Positions 37,446 to 45,442 of a stretch of DNA of 64,000 nucleotides are shown piece after piece (position 1 is the first letter of the stretch; each line of letters starts with the position of its first letter). Below the pieces are notes generated by a model. It did no database searches. It was not told the DNA's origin and saw nothing but the letters and a program-made list of their open reading frames with translations. Position numbers and translations under genes: made by a program. Source of the DNA: Chitinophaga agri (lineage in GTDB: Bacteria > Bacteroidota > Bacteroidia > Chitinophagales > Chitinophagaceae); NCBI RefSeq assembly GCF_010093065.1, contig NZ_CP048113.1, positions 2,914,001-2,978,000 of the forward strand. Direction: 5' to 3'.

Positions 37446-37561
37446 GGGAATTAGGAATTGGTCAGCCTTCCATGGTCTCACTATCAGCACCTTCCTTCAT
37501 CTCTGTTAGAAACAGCCCTTAGCTAAGGTGGAGAGTTGTAAGCTGCAAATTCCTAATTCCC
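37446..37561. repeat. Inverted repeat of the AATTCC type
   Basis: GGGAATTAGGAATT (37446-37459) is the exact inverse of AATTCCTAATTCCC (37548-37561); the arms are 88 bases apart, between convergent genes. Similar AATT-rich fragments occur at about 26289 and 43640. It may be a small non-autonomous repeat element or a long-range hairpin. Confidence 0.5.
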
Positions 37562-37572
37562 AATTCCTGATC

Positions 37573-38457
37573 CTATTTCCTGAAATTGAACGATCTGGAG
37601 ATATTAAATCCGAAGAAAATATCTCCTTTATCCCAGCTGCCGTTTGTTTTAGACAGATAATAAGGTCCGATCATACCATTCGAATTGGTAAATACAAGCT
37701 GAAACACGTGTCCTCCAGTTTCAATATCTACGCCGAGGGAAAGTGAATTATATATTTTTGTTGACACTACCTGGTCAGGCAGCAGATAATTATATTCTGC
37801 TGTAAGGCTCATTCTTTTGGTAAACTTCATCCTGCCGCCTGCACTGATGGCAAACACGTCATTCTTATCTTCCGGTGTACCTACCAGATTATAATGGGTC
37901 CATGAAGGAGCCAGTTGCAGGGACAAGTTCCGTGAGAACTTCCGGGCTATGAGTAACTGAGAAGTATAACTGGTACGGAAACGTCCACTCAGATAAGGTT
38001 TGTCTGTATAGCGTTGTGTATAATGAGTCACCAGTTCATAAAGACTCAGTGAAACGGGTGTACCACCTGTGGATTGTTGTAATATCTTATACTTGATGTT
38101 GCCGTCAAATGCTTTGTCTACGGAGCTTCTTCCCACACCTGCGGATAACCTGTCAGTTATGCCATAATCCAGGCCAAATCGGATAGAAGCATTGTCCAGG
38201 CCAAACAGTTCGTATGCCCCTTCGTTGATCTTACCAAAGCGGTGCATAATCAGGAACTGAAGGCTTTTTTTACCAGGTGATTCTATAGTCGGAACGTTGA
38301 TCAGCTGTGTTGCTTTGAATGTACCTGTCACGATATGGGATTTGTCCCCAGCGTTTTCAGATTCATTCAGCATTCTCAGCAGACTGGTGTCCTGCGCCGA
38401 AGCAGCTGTGTGTCCGAATAATAAACATAATATGATATAACAGGCTATCTTTTGCAT
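37573..38457 (-). CDS. DUF5777-family beta-barrel protein
   Basis: 294 residues from the ATG at 38457 (MQKIACYIILCLLFGHTAAS, a signal peptide). Alternating amphipathic strands run to the C-terminus, which ends GDIFFGFNISRSFNFRK, typical of outer membrane barrels. LQFLIMHRFGKINEGAYELF and SIRFGLDYGITDRLSAGVGR are characteristic of the DUF5777 family, regularly found next to YceI and cytochrome c genes in Bacteroidota. It is the last gene of a six-gene operon headed by an ECF sigma factor. Function unknown; likely membrane-stress or electron-transport related given its neighbours. Confidence 0.85.
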   Translation of the reverse strand: MQKIACYIILCLLFGHTAASAQDTSLLRMLNESENAGDKSHIVTGTFKATQLINVPTIESPGKKSLQFLIMHRFGKINEGAYELFGLDNASIRFGLDYGITDRLSAGVGRSSVDKAFDGNIKYKILQQSTGGTPVSLSLYELVTHYTQRYTDKPYLSGRFRTSYTSQLLIARKFSRNLSLQLAPSWTHYNLVGTPEDKNDVFAISAGGRMKFTKRMSLTAEYNYLLPDQVVSTKIYNSLSLGVDIETGGHVFQLVFTNSNGMIGPYYLSKTNGSWDKGDIFFGFNISRSFNFRK

Positions 38458-38464
38458 ATTCAAA

Positions 38465-39007
38465 CTATTTTGCCGGCTGACATACCGCTGCTATTTGTAT
38501 ATTGATTTGTGACGCAATTTTATCCTTCACCAGCGAAGGTATTTTGATATTGTAATCCGATGGCTTTACAGCGAATGCTGCTTTCGCCGTCATCTTCCCT
38601 TCGTTCACTTCCAGTTCTGCTGGAATGTTCTGCACCTGTTGTGTTACACCATGTATGGTAAGTTGCCCGCTAACCTGTACTTTATAAGTACCTGGTGTAG
38701 TCTTTACATCACCAGTAAAGGTGCCTGCAAACTGTGCTTTGGGAAATTTTTCACTTTCAACATAGTTCTCATTGTAGTGCTCCTGCATCAACTGTTTGGG
38801 AAACAGGAAGTTTCTTTGCAACAATGTAAAGGCAACAGATCTCTTTGACAGGTCTACAGCAGCAAAAGCCTGTGTATTCTCTGCCTTGATGTCTTCCAGT
38901 GGCGTTTTGGAAAAGAAGCTGACATTGCCGTTCCTGGTCATGTATGTTTGTCCCTGCATAGGCAGATAGAACAGAGAGGCCAGTACAATAAAGCATATGG
39001 TTTTCAT
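38465..39007 (-). CDS. YceI-family periplasmic lipid-binding protein
   Basis: 180 residues from the ATG at 39007. The signal peptide ends YLPMQGQ. The lipocalin-like fold is visible in VSFFSKTPLEDIKAEN, FPKAQFAGTFTG and GQLTIHGVTQQVQ. YceI proteins bind isoprenoid-like lipids such as polyprenyl chains or quinone precursors in the periplasm. The stop lies 7 bases before the start of DUF5777, and a cytochrome c gene precedes it, so a quinone or redox role is plausible. Confidence 0.93.
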   Translation of the reverse strand: MKTICFIVLASLFYLPMQGQTYMTRNGNVSFFSKTPLEDIKAENTQAFAAVDLSKRSVAFTLLQRNFLFPKQLMQEHYNENYVESEKFPKAQFAGTFTGDVKTTPGTYKVQVSGQLTIHGVTQQVQNIPAELEVNEGKMTAKAAFAVKPSDYNIKIPSLVKDKIASQINIQIAAVCQPAK

Positions 39008-39018
39008 ATTCACGTTTT

Positions 39019-39414
39019 TTAATTATTCTGTGCTCCGCGCGCAATCCACGCTTTTATTTTATTGATATTACAGTCGGAGAGTTTTGCACCACCCTGTGGC
39101 ATTGGACTATATCCCGCAGCATGTGTAATAGCACCGATCAGATTACCATTATCTACCTGCGTTTTAACAGAAGCATAGTTACCCAGCGATACACCTCCGC
39201 TTACGTTACCATTACCATGACAACTGTAACAGTAGGTCTGTAAAATAGGCTGAACATTGGCACTGTAGGCCATATTTGCAGTATCGCAGGTAGTACCACC
39301 ACCTCCGCCATTACCGGGGTTGGTAACATCCTGTTCATTATCTTTGGAACAGGAAATGATCAGGGTACAGCAGGTCATCGCTAATGCGATTAGCGTGAAA
39401 AACACTTTTTTCAT
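39019..39414 (-). CDS. c-type cytochrome lipoprotein
   Basis: 131 residues. The lipoprotein signal ends TLIISCSKD (lipidated Cys22). A Gly-rich spacer follows, then the haem motif CYSCH (Cys62, Cys65, His66). A Met in GYSPMPQGGAKLS, near residue 109, is the likely axial ligand. It is a membrane-tethered monohaem cytochrome facing the periplasm. The spacing to yceI is 11 bases. Confidence 0.9.
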   Translation of the reverse strand: MKKVFFTLIALAMTCCTLIISCSKDNEQDVTNPGNGGGGGTTCDTANMAYSANVQPILQTYCYSCHGNGNVSGGVSLGNYASVKTQVDNGNLIGAITHAAGYSPMPQGGAKLSDCNINKIKAWIARGAQNN

Positions 39415-39425
39415 AGTCTGAATTG

Positions 39426-39848
39426 TTACTTGTTATTTATAATAGTTGCGTCTACAATACTTACATCCATTAGTAAGCCGGTACACAGTCCTTTGATCAT
39501 TACAGATTGTCCTACTTCCGGAAGAGGCCCCTCCTCTCCTGGCACAAGACTACAATTCACGCCTCCTGCACCATCTGCCTGTCCGGCCAGGAGGACGGAC
39601 ACTACCGCACCGTTTTTCTGCACGTCTGTTACAGTACCTTTTATTTCCAGTACTTTATTCACATACAGGCTATCCGCGTGCTGCTCGTTCATCGTAAATG
39701 CATCATACAGTTGTAAGGCAGAGAGATGTTTATCCGTATGCGCATGGGCAGCAGATGTCCTTGGCTTGTTATACAAATAGTATCCCGTACCCGCAGCGAT
39801 AAGGCATAGCAACGCCGTTGCGAGAATGATCATTTTTCTTCGCGTCAT
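39426..39848 (-). CDS. Membrane-anchored OB-fold protein (tRNA_anti-like)
   Basis: 140 residues. One membrane helix near the N-terminus (MIILATALLCLIAAGTGYYL), then a helix (YDAFTMNEQHADSLY) and an OB-fold (VLEIKGTVTDVQKNGAVVSV, VGQSVMIKGLCTG). This resembles the tRNA_anti-like family, exported OB-fold proteins of unknown function. It lies 11 bases before the cytochrome gene and 27 bases after the barrel protein. Confidence 0.8.
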   Translation of the reverse strand: MTRRKMIILATALLCLIAAGTGYYLYNKPRTSAAHAHTDKHLSALQLYDAFTMNEQHADSLYVNKVLEIKGTVTDVQKNGAVVSVLLAGQADGAGGVNCSLVPGEEGPLPEVGQSVMIKGLCTGLLMDVSIVDATIINNK

Positions 39849-39875
39849 GTGACTACTTATTAAATGTGCTGTTTC

Positions 39876-41594
39876 TTATTTCAGTCGTAAGGGCCGGGTC
39901 AGGCCAATGTTGATACCAACACTTGTTACCGGCAGATCACCTATACCAACACCGCTGGCAGGTATCTTGACATAAGGTTCTACCCGTAAAATGCCCAATA
40001 TGCCCACTGGTCGTTCGTAACCAACGCCCAGGTGTACAATGGAGAACCAGTCTGCCATCGTCTTTTTATAGGTCCAGTTCCTTGTCTCAGTCTGTCCATA
40101 ATACTCGTACGTGTAATCGTACTTTTGTCGCTTCATAATATATGAGGACATACCTCCATTCACATACCAGCTGCTTTTCTTACCTGTTGCGAAATTAAAT
40201 CTCACATTCAGTGGTATTTCATACATGTTACACCAGCCGTCCACATTGAGTACCGTCATATCCTGCGGCCACGGTGTCTTCGTTTTATTAAAGTACTGTC
40301 CTGTGGAGTAATAATATTTGCGCTCATACAATACTCCTGTTTCTAAGGACAGTTTTTTCCCAAACCTGTAACCGGCCAGTAATCCTACGTTGTATCCCAC
40401 ATCAGATGTGCGCTGCATTTTGACAGTGGTCAGGTCAGGACTGAATACCAGGCCATAATACAGTCCTTTGTTTAAAAAAGCAGGTACCTGTTTACCCTGC
40501 GGCGATGGTGCCACTTCAGAGAGCGTGAATGCACTATCAGCCGGTTGGACGCTTCTGTTGATATGCCGGATATCGGTGGCTGGTGCTGCGTACGTATCTG
40601 CAGTACTGTGAATACAGTCGATGGACAGTGGTATACTGACAGCAGTTACCCCGGACCTGGCAGCAGGATAACTGCTGGTAGGAATACCGGTAGTTGCGCT
40701 GGTGCGCGAAGTGATATTCCCGTTCTCACTGTTCACGATGGATTGTTCACTGTTTCCTTTTACTGAATGATCTTTATTTCCTGCTACAGCAGTAGTGGTC
40801 TGCTGCCTTTTTTGTGCGGCGGCTACACGTTCATTCGTGTTCAGATGATCATCTCCGTCATTGGTAATATTGTTTCCGTTTACCTGATGGTTATAGGCAT
40901 CGGAGAATTGCTTCCTGTCTGCTAAGGGTACAGGCTTCTGCAGTGTCTTTTTCTGATATGCTGCGTTCTTTTTTCTACCTGTCGTACCAGCTGCTGGTTT
41001 ACCTGCTAACAGGTTATCAGTTCCCTGCGTAACAACACGGGCATCTTCCGCTTTGTCATTCACAGGAACAGGTGTAGCCGGCTCACCTGCCTGTGCCGGT
41101 TTATTTACCGGCGTGATGCTCCTCGCTGGTAATCCCTGATCAGGTGTTTCGGTTTTGCCAGTTGAAACAGTTGCTGCTGCTGGATCAGCTACTGATGTAT
41201 TCGTGACTGTTGATGTATTTGCTCCGTTGTTTTCTTCAGCAGTAGTGAAACTGGTTCTTGCTTTTTCACTATCACCGCCTGTCAGTTGCGTACTTTTTTC
41301 CGCCCCTTGCTCTTGTCTGTGTTGGTCAATATATCCCTCACCAGTATGCTTACGGGCACCGTTGAATAATACACCTACGGCTACGATTAACAAAATAGCG
41401 ATGATAATAACCAGGAAGTGAGGTCTTGACCACCAGCGCCCTTTATTCCTGTGTATAGCTGTCCCCTGCTGATTGTTATCAGCCTGCTGCAACTTATTCC
41501 TCATAGCTTCCCAGTCACCACCTCCTGTATTCAGGGGGTAGTCTGAGGCCGCATTGCGGAACAGTTCATCCATATCGTCATCTAGGAGCTGCAT
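39876..41594 (-). CDS. Dual membrane-spanning anti-sigma-like protein with C-terminal outer membrane beta-barrel
   Basis: 572 residues. The cytoplasmic part (1-57) has a short anti-sigma-type helix (GGDWEAMRNKLQQ). One inner-membrane helix spans 59-78. Residues 80-370 are rich in Thr, Ala, Asn, Pro and Gln and should be disordered, long enough to cross the periplasm. Residues 377-572 are a porin-like barrel (GLYYGLVFSPDLTTVKMQ, VGLLAGYRFGKKLSLETGV, ending SVGINIGLTRP). This is the layout of the Dma anti-sigma proteins described in Bacteroides, which link envelope state to a sigma factor. Its start overlaps the sigma gene by 13 bases, which supports that reading. The signal sensed is unknown. 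Confidence 0.75.
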   Translation of the reverse strand: MQLLDDDMDELFRNAASDYPLNTGGGDWEAMRNKLQQADNNQQGTAIHRNKGRWWSRPHFLVIIIAILLIVAVGVLFNGARKHTGEGYIDQHRQEQGAEKSTQLTGGDSEKARTSFTTAEENNGANTSTVTNTSVADPAAATVSTGKTETPDQGLPARSITPVNKPAQAGEPATPVPVNDKAEDARVVTQGTDNLLAGKPAAGTTGRKKNAAYQKKTLQKPVPLADRKQFSDAYNHQVNGNNITNDGDDHLNTNERVAAAQKRQQTTTAVAGNKDHSVKGNSEQSIVNSENGNITSRTSATTGIPTSSYPAARSGVTAVSIPLSIDCIHSTADTYAAPATDIRHINRSVQPADSAFTLSEVAPSPQGKQVPAFLNKGLYYGLVFSPDLTTVKMQRTSDVGYNVGLLAGYRFGKKLSLETGVLYERKYYYSTGQYFNKTKTPWPQDMTVLNVDGWCNMYEIPLNVRFNFATGKKSSWYVNGGMSSYIMKRQKYDYTYEYYGQTETRNWTYKKTMADWFSIVHLGVGYERPVGILGILRVEPYVKIPASGVGIGDLPVTSVGINIGLTRPLRLK

Positions 41595-42157
41595 ACGTCT
41601 ATTTCAGGTATATCTGTGTTTAATTTTTTCTGCAAATATGCTCTCGCTTTCGAGAGGTTCGACTTGGAAGTACCGATGCTTATATTCAGTTTATCGGCGA
41701 TTTCCTGGTGGGAAAATCCGTCAATTATATACATATTGAATACCACCTGGTAAGAAGGCGGTAACTCCTTCACTAATATGATCAACTCCTTATAATATAA
41801 CTTCTGTTCTGCAGACGGTCCCATATCGGGTACTTCCCATACTTCTTCCGGTATGCCACCGATCTCCGGTATCATATTTTTCCTCCTCAGTTCATCAATG
41901 GCTGTATTCACCATGATCCGCCGGATCCATCCCATCAGTATTTTTTCCTGATCTTCTGAATCCTCCACACTGAATTTGTCGAAGCGGGTGAATACTTTTA
42001 CAAAGCCATCATTTACAACATCTGCAGCATTTTCGTACCTATAGATGTACCGGAACACGATCTTAAAAGCATAGCCATAGTATTGTTCATACAATAACTT
42101 CTGGTATTTGGGTTGTTTCCCCATGCACCCTTGTATTATGGTCGAAAGTTGTTCCAA
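41582..42157 (-). CDS. ECF-type RNA polymerase sigma factor
   Basis: 191 residues from a TTG at 42157 in the context ACATTG. The first ATG, at 42124, would remove the beginning of region 2 (LSTIIQGCM). Region 2 covers about 5-95 (NAADVVNDGFVKVFTRFDKF) and region 4 about 130-180 (LPPSYQVVFNMYIIDGFSHQ, ISIGTSKSNLSKARAYLQKK). It is closely similar to the sigma factor at 18424-18966. It heads the operon with the Dma-like protein, OB-fold, cytochrome, YceI and DUF5777 genes, and probably also activates it. Confidence 0.92.
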   Translation of the reverse strand: MEQLSTIIQGCMGKQPKYQKLLYEQYYGYAFKIVFRYIYRYENAADVVNDGFVKVFTRFDKFSVEDSEDQEKILMGWIRRIMVNTAIDELRRKNMIPEIGGIPEEVWEVPDMGPSAEQKLYYKELIILVKELPPSYQVVFNMYIIDGFSHQEIADKLNISIGTSKSNLSKARAYLQKKLNTDIPEIDVCSS

Positions 42158-42361
42158 TGTTTTTGTAAATAGATCGCAGTGTCCTTATACCTAATAAATA
42201 CGGAACCTGTCAGGAAAGGTTGCCTTGGGAGAGAAATATTTTCTAATTAATATTTTACAATTAGGCAATGTATTGAAAATCAAAATAATAGAATACTTGT
42301 ATATTCCAAAGTTGTCGGCATTTTTGTGAACAACATAGATAGGTTGAGGGTATTTCGGCAG

Positions 42362-43600
42362 CTACTGCAGCACCTGCCGTTTCCAGGCGGCAATATTGGC
42401 TGTGTCTGCCACACTTATAGCAATTTTTCCTTCATGGGAGAGTTCTGCCTGTTGCCCCGGAGCAACTGCCAGTTGCTTACTCCCTGATCTCAATGTGACC
42501 GGATAATCCATGGCTGTTATAACCAGGCGGGCGGGTGAGGGGTACGTATGTATGTTAAATGAGGAGCCTGTTACATTCACGGCCAATTCATGGGCCCGTA
42601 CCAGAAAGGGCTGATCCTTATAGCCCGGAACATTAAAACAGGCTTCCCCGGCCACTTCAACCTCTCTGTTGGCTGGCGTGTAAGCGGCGGGATATTTCAC
42701 GGTACTGGAAGTATTGAGCCAGACCTGTGTCCCATCAGGCAATGTATCTTTTGAAAGTTGATCAGAAGAGGCTGACAGTGTATGAAAAGAGGCCGATTTT
42801 TCCGAGCGCATTGTCATCAGATAGATACCGGGACCTATGATCAGGAAGACCAATGCGGCGCCTGCATACAGGTAGTTTAACCGGTTCGAATAGATCCGCC
42901 GGATGACGGGCGTACTATCTGCTGGTATAGGACGATCTATTGCCATCGCCTTAGATACCACGGGCATCCAGTGCGGATCAAAGGCTATTGTGACAGGAGG
43001 GTTTTCTTCCAGCAGCCTTATTTTTTCCACCACCCAGTTATTATGTCTTGAAGAGACGCTGCTATGCGATGCATCTTTCAGGCATTGTCTTACGGACTGA
43101 TGAACCGCATTGATAGCATGGGTCACTGTATCTACAGATAGTTGCATGTCGGCTGCTATCCTCGCAGGCGGCATGCCTTTCAACCGGTGCATTTCGTAGA
43201 TCAGCCTTCTTTGTGCTGGTAACGACAGGATCGTGTCATGGATCATTGACTGGTAGGCCTGATAATGCTGCACTTCCGGCAACTCTTCCTCATACTGGGG
43301 CACCGGCATCAATTCCTCAGAGGAGGTATCCTGCAGATAATTATAACACTCCTGTAAGGTGACGGACCGTAAATAGGCATCTATGTCCTTTACATGAGGC
43401 AGCTTATCTCTGTGCAACCAGATAATGATAAATGTCTCCTGTAGTACCGCCATTATACATCGGTTATCATTCTTCATAACAACGGCTATATCCGCATGTA
43501 CAAGGGGAGCTACAGCCCTGAAGAAAAGGGCGAAAGAAGATTCATTGCCATCGGCAATACTTTGGAGCAGTTCTTTGTCGTGATAGTTTATCTCCTGCAT
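42362..43600 (-). CDS. ECF sigma factor-like domains fused to a membrane helix and FecR domain
   Basis: 412 residues. Residues 9-91 read as sigma region 2 (LLQSIADGNESSFALFFRAV, ETFIIIWLHRDKLP, DAYLRSVTLQECYNYL) and 115-175 as region 4 (LSLPAQRRLIYEMHRLKGMP, then SVDTVTHAINAVHQ). A linker is followed by a membrane helix (242-264) and a FecR domain (280-405): LPDGTQVWLNTSSTVKYP, REVEVAGEACFNV, VNVTGSSFNIH. Normally the sigma factor and the FecR anti-sigma are separate proteins. The FecR part ends at AAWKRQVLQ, where others continue with a DUF4974-type domain, so it is C-terminally short. There is no frameshift; the fusion is one clean frame. No susC/susD follows. It may be a membrane-tethered sigma factor, or a pseudo-sigma used as a sensor. 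Confidence 0.8.
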   Translation of the reverse strand: MQEINYHDKELLQSIADGNESSFALFFRAVAPLVHADIAVVMKNDNRCIMAVLQETFIIIWLHRDKLPHVKDIDAYLRSVTLQECYNYLQDTSSEELMPVPQYEEELPEVQHYQAYQSMIHDTILSLPAQRRLIYEMHRLKGMPPARIAADMQLSVDTVTHAINAVHQSVRQCLKDASHSSVSSRHNNWVVEKIRLLEENPPVTIAFDPHWMPVVSKAMAIDRPIPADSTPVIRRIYSNRLNYLYAGAALVFLIIGPGIYLMTMRSEKSASFHTLSASSDQLSKDTLPDGTQVWLNTSSTVKYPAAYTPANREVEVAGEACFNVPGYKDQPFLVRAHELAVNVTGSSFNIHTYPSPARLVITAMDYPVTLRSGSKQLAVAPGQQAELSHEGKIAISVADTANIAAWKRQVLQ

Positions 43601-43758
43601 AACGCGGATGATCTTGACAGGAATATACGAAGAATAATCAGGAATCAGTAATTAGAATTGTGAGCAATATGGTTTTACAGATCTTCCACATTGTATCTTC
43701 CGGATAGTCGAAAGGCGTTTCATTATGAACCGTTATTATCGATAATTACGAATTCTTC

Positions 43759-43766
43759 TACCTTTG
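43759..43766 (+). promoter_or_regulatory. Candidate -7 box of the SDR gene
   Basis: TACCTTTG matches the Bacteroidota consensus TAnnTTTG and lies 25 bases before the ATG at 43792, giving a short leader. No good -33 TTG is present at the expected distance. Confidence 0.4.
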
Positions 43767-43791
43767 CCACCAATCTTCAATCAATACCCAC

Positions 43792-44604
43792 ATGCATTTT
43801 GAGAACAAAGTAGTCTGGATCATTGGCGCCTCATCCGGCATAGGCGCTGCACTGGCGAAGCAACTCGCGCAGCAGAAAGCCCTGCTGATCCTTACCGCCA
43901 GGGACTCAGACAGATTACATTCTCTTGGAAAAGAATTAAATACGCTGACAAGTTGCGTAGTGCTTCCGGCGGACATAGCCCGCCGGGATACACTACACAT
44001 TATAGTGCAAGATACTCTCCGTAAATATGGACATGTTGATATCGTTATTCACTCTGCCGGTATTGGTCAACGCTCACTGGCCATCCATACAGATATCTCA
44101 GTATATGACCGGTTGATGGAGGTAAATTTCTTCGGGCCACTCACCATTACCCAATTGCTACTCCCACATTTTAAGGAGCGGAGCGGCGGGCATATCGTCG
44201 CTGTCAGCAGCATGTCCGGACTAATGGGCTTCCCGGGCCGCAGTGGTTATGTGGCCTCCAAACACGCATTAAAAGGATACTTTGAAACCCTGCAGGTAGA
44301 ACATGATATTCCTGGTTTCCATATTACAATTGTAAGTCCTGGCAGGATCAATACGCCACTGCCATTATCCGCACTTACGGCAGACGGCCAGCCTTACAAC
44401 AAAATGGATGATGCACAACTGAACGGTATTCCTGTTAATACCTGCGCAAAAAAAATACTACATGCTGTCCAACACAAAAAACAACACCTCATCATCGCAA
44501 AGAAAGAACGGTACCTCTACTGGCTAAGGCTTCTATTACCTGCTGCCTATTACCGGATAGCCAGAAAGGCTGGTGTGAAAGAACGTCATACTGCCAGCAT
44601 GTAA
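43792..44604 (+). CDS. Short-chain dehydrogenase/reductase (SDR), DHRS7-like
   Basis: 270 residues. VWIIGASSGIGAALAKQL is the NADP-binding motif; HSAGIGQRS replaces NNAG; the catalytic Ser/Tyr/Lys lie in AVSSMSG and SGYVASKHA. A basic C-terminus with hydrophobic Tyr/Leu/Trp (YLYWLRLLLPAAYYRIARK) suggests membrane association, as in DHRS7-like enzymes. It stands alone, divergent from the sigma-FecR gene. Confidence 0.9.
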   Translation: MHFENKVVWIIGASSGIGAALAKQLAQQKALLILTARDSDRLHSLGKELNTLTSCVVLPADIARRDTLHIIVQDTLRKYGHVDIVIHSAGIGQRSLAIHTDISVYDRLMEVNFFGPLTITQLLLPHFKERSGGHIVAVSSMSGLMGFPGRSGYVASKHALKGYFETLQVEHDIPGFHITIVSPGRINTPLPLSALTADGQPYNKMDDAQLNGIPVNTCAKKILHAVQHKKQHLIIAKKERYLYWLRLLLPAAYYRIARKAGVKERHTASM

Positions 44605-44730
44605 ACGCTTTTCATTTGTCCCTCACAAAAGTATCACTTTCCGCATGTTTCAAGACCTCAGCAAGCAAATGAATAATATTGAACAAGGTGCAAAGCGAGC
44701 GAACAGTAATGAATAAATAAACTATTTTTA

Positions 44731-45342
44731 TCAACCTGCCGCCTCAATCTCTTGTCCAGCGCTACTTTCGCCCTTTCTGCAATGTCTTAGCAACGCCTCT
44801 ACCAACTCAGCCGGCGGCAATATCACATGCGGACTGTTTTGTGTAATCACTGTCATAGGCATTCCCTTAAATACCGCTGATGCCGGCTCCTGCACAAATA
44901 CACTCCCTCCGGCTCTCTCAATGGCCTTCGCCCCCTCCGTACCGTCCGTTCCCATGCCTGTCAGCACAATGCCTACCGCCTTATTGCCTGCATATGCCGC
45001 CAGCGAGGTAAAAAATATATCCACTGCAAAGTTAACTACCTGCTCTAGCGTTCGTGGAATCAACGTCAGTATGCCATCTCTGATCAACAGGAACTTGCCC
45101 TCAGGCAGCAAATAAATATGATCCGGTTTGATCTCCATATCCTCCAACACCCGTACAATCGGCAACCTCGCATGTGTCTGTAGTAACTTGTCCAGTATAC
45201 TCGTATAGTTCCTTGATAGATGTTGTACCACTACGAACGCAATCCCCGTCTTTTGCGGCACGTGTGTAAAGACTGTCTTTAGCACATCCAGACAACCTGC
45301 AGAACATCCTAGTCCTACGATAAAAAAATCAGGCTTCACCAT
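44731..45342 (-). CDS. cheB: Stand-alone CheB-type methylesterase domain
   Basis: 203 residues comprising only the CheB catalytic domain. The triad is visible as Ser14 (GLGCSAGC), His41 (VVVQHLS) and Asp133 (TGMGTDGTEG). The receiver domain of classical CheB is absent, and no CheR, CheA or chemoreceptor gene is in the window. Bacteroidota often use such single-domain CheB proteins with CheR in stress or signalling modules rather than in flagellar chemotaxis. It is divergent from ligD. Confidence 0.9.
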   Translation of the reverse strand: MVKPDFFIVGLGCSAGCLDVLKTVFTHVPQKTGIAFVVVQHLSRNYTSILDKLLQTHARLPIVRVLEDMEIKPDHIYLLPEGKFLLIRDGILTLIPRTLEQVVNFAVDIFFTSLAAYAGNKAVGIVLTGMGTDGTEGAKAIERAGGSVFVQEPASAVFKGMPMTVITQNSPHVILPPAELVEALLRHCRKGESSAGQEIEAAG

Positions 45343-45442
45343 CTCTCTTTTACGTTTTCTACAGAGTCATTCAAATTTGGGGCTAAACCGTTCCTCCTGA
45401 GGCTGCTTCCCTTACTGGTAAGGTCTTTGCTCTTGTTTTACC

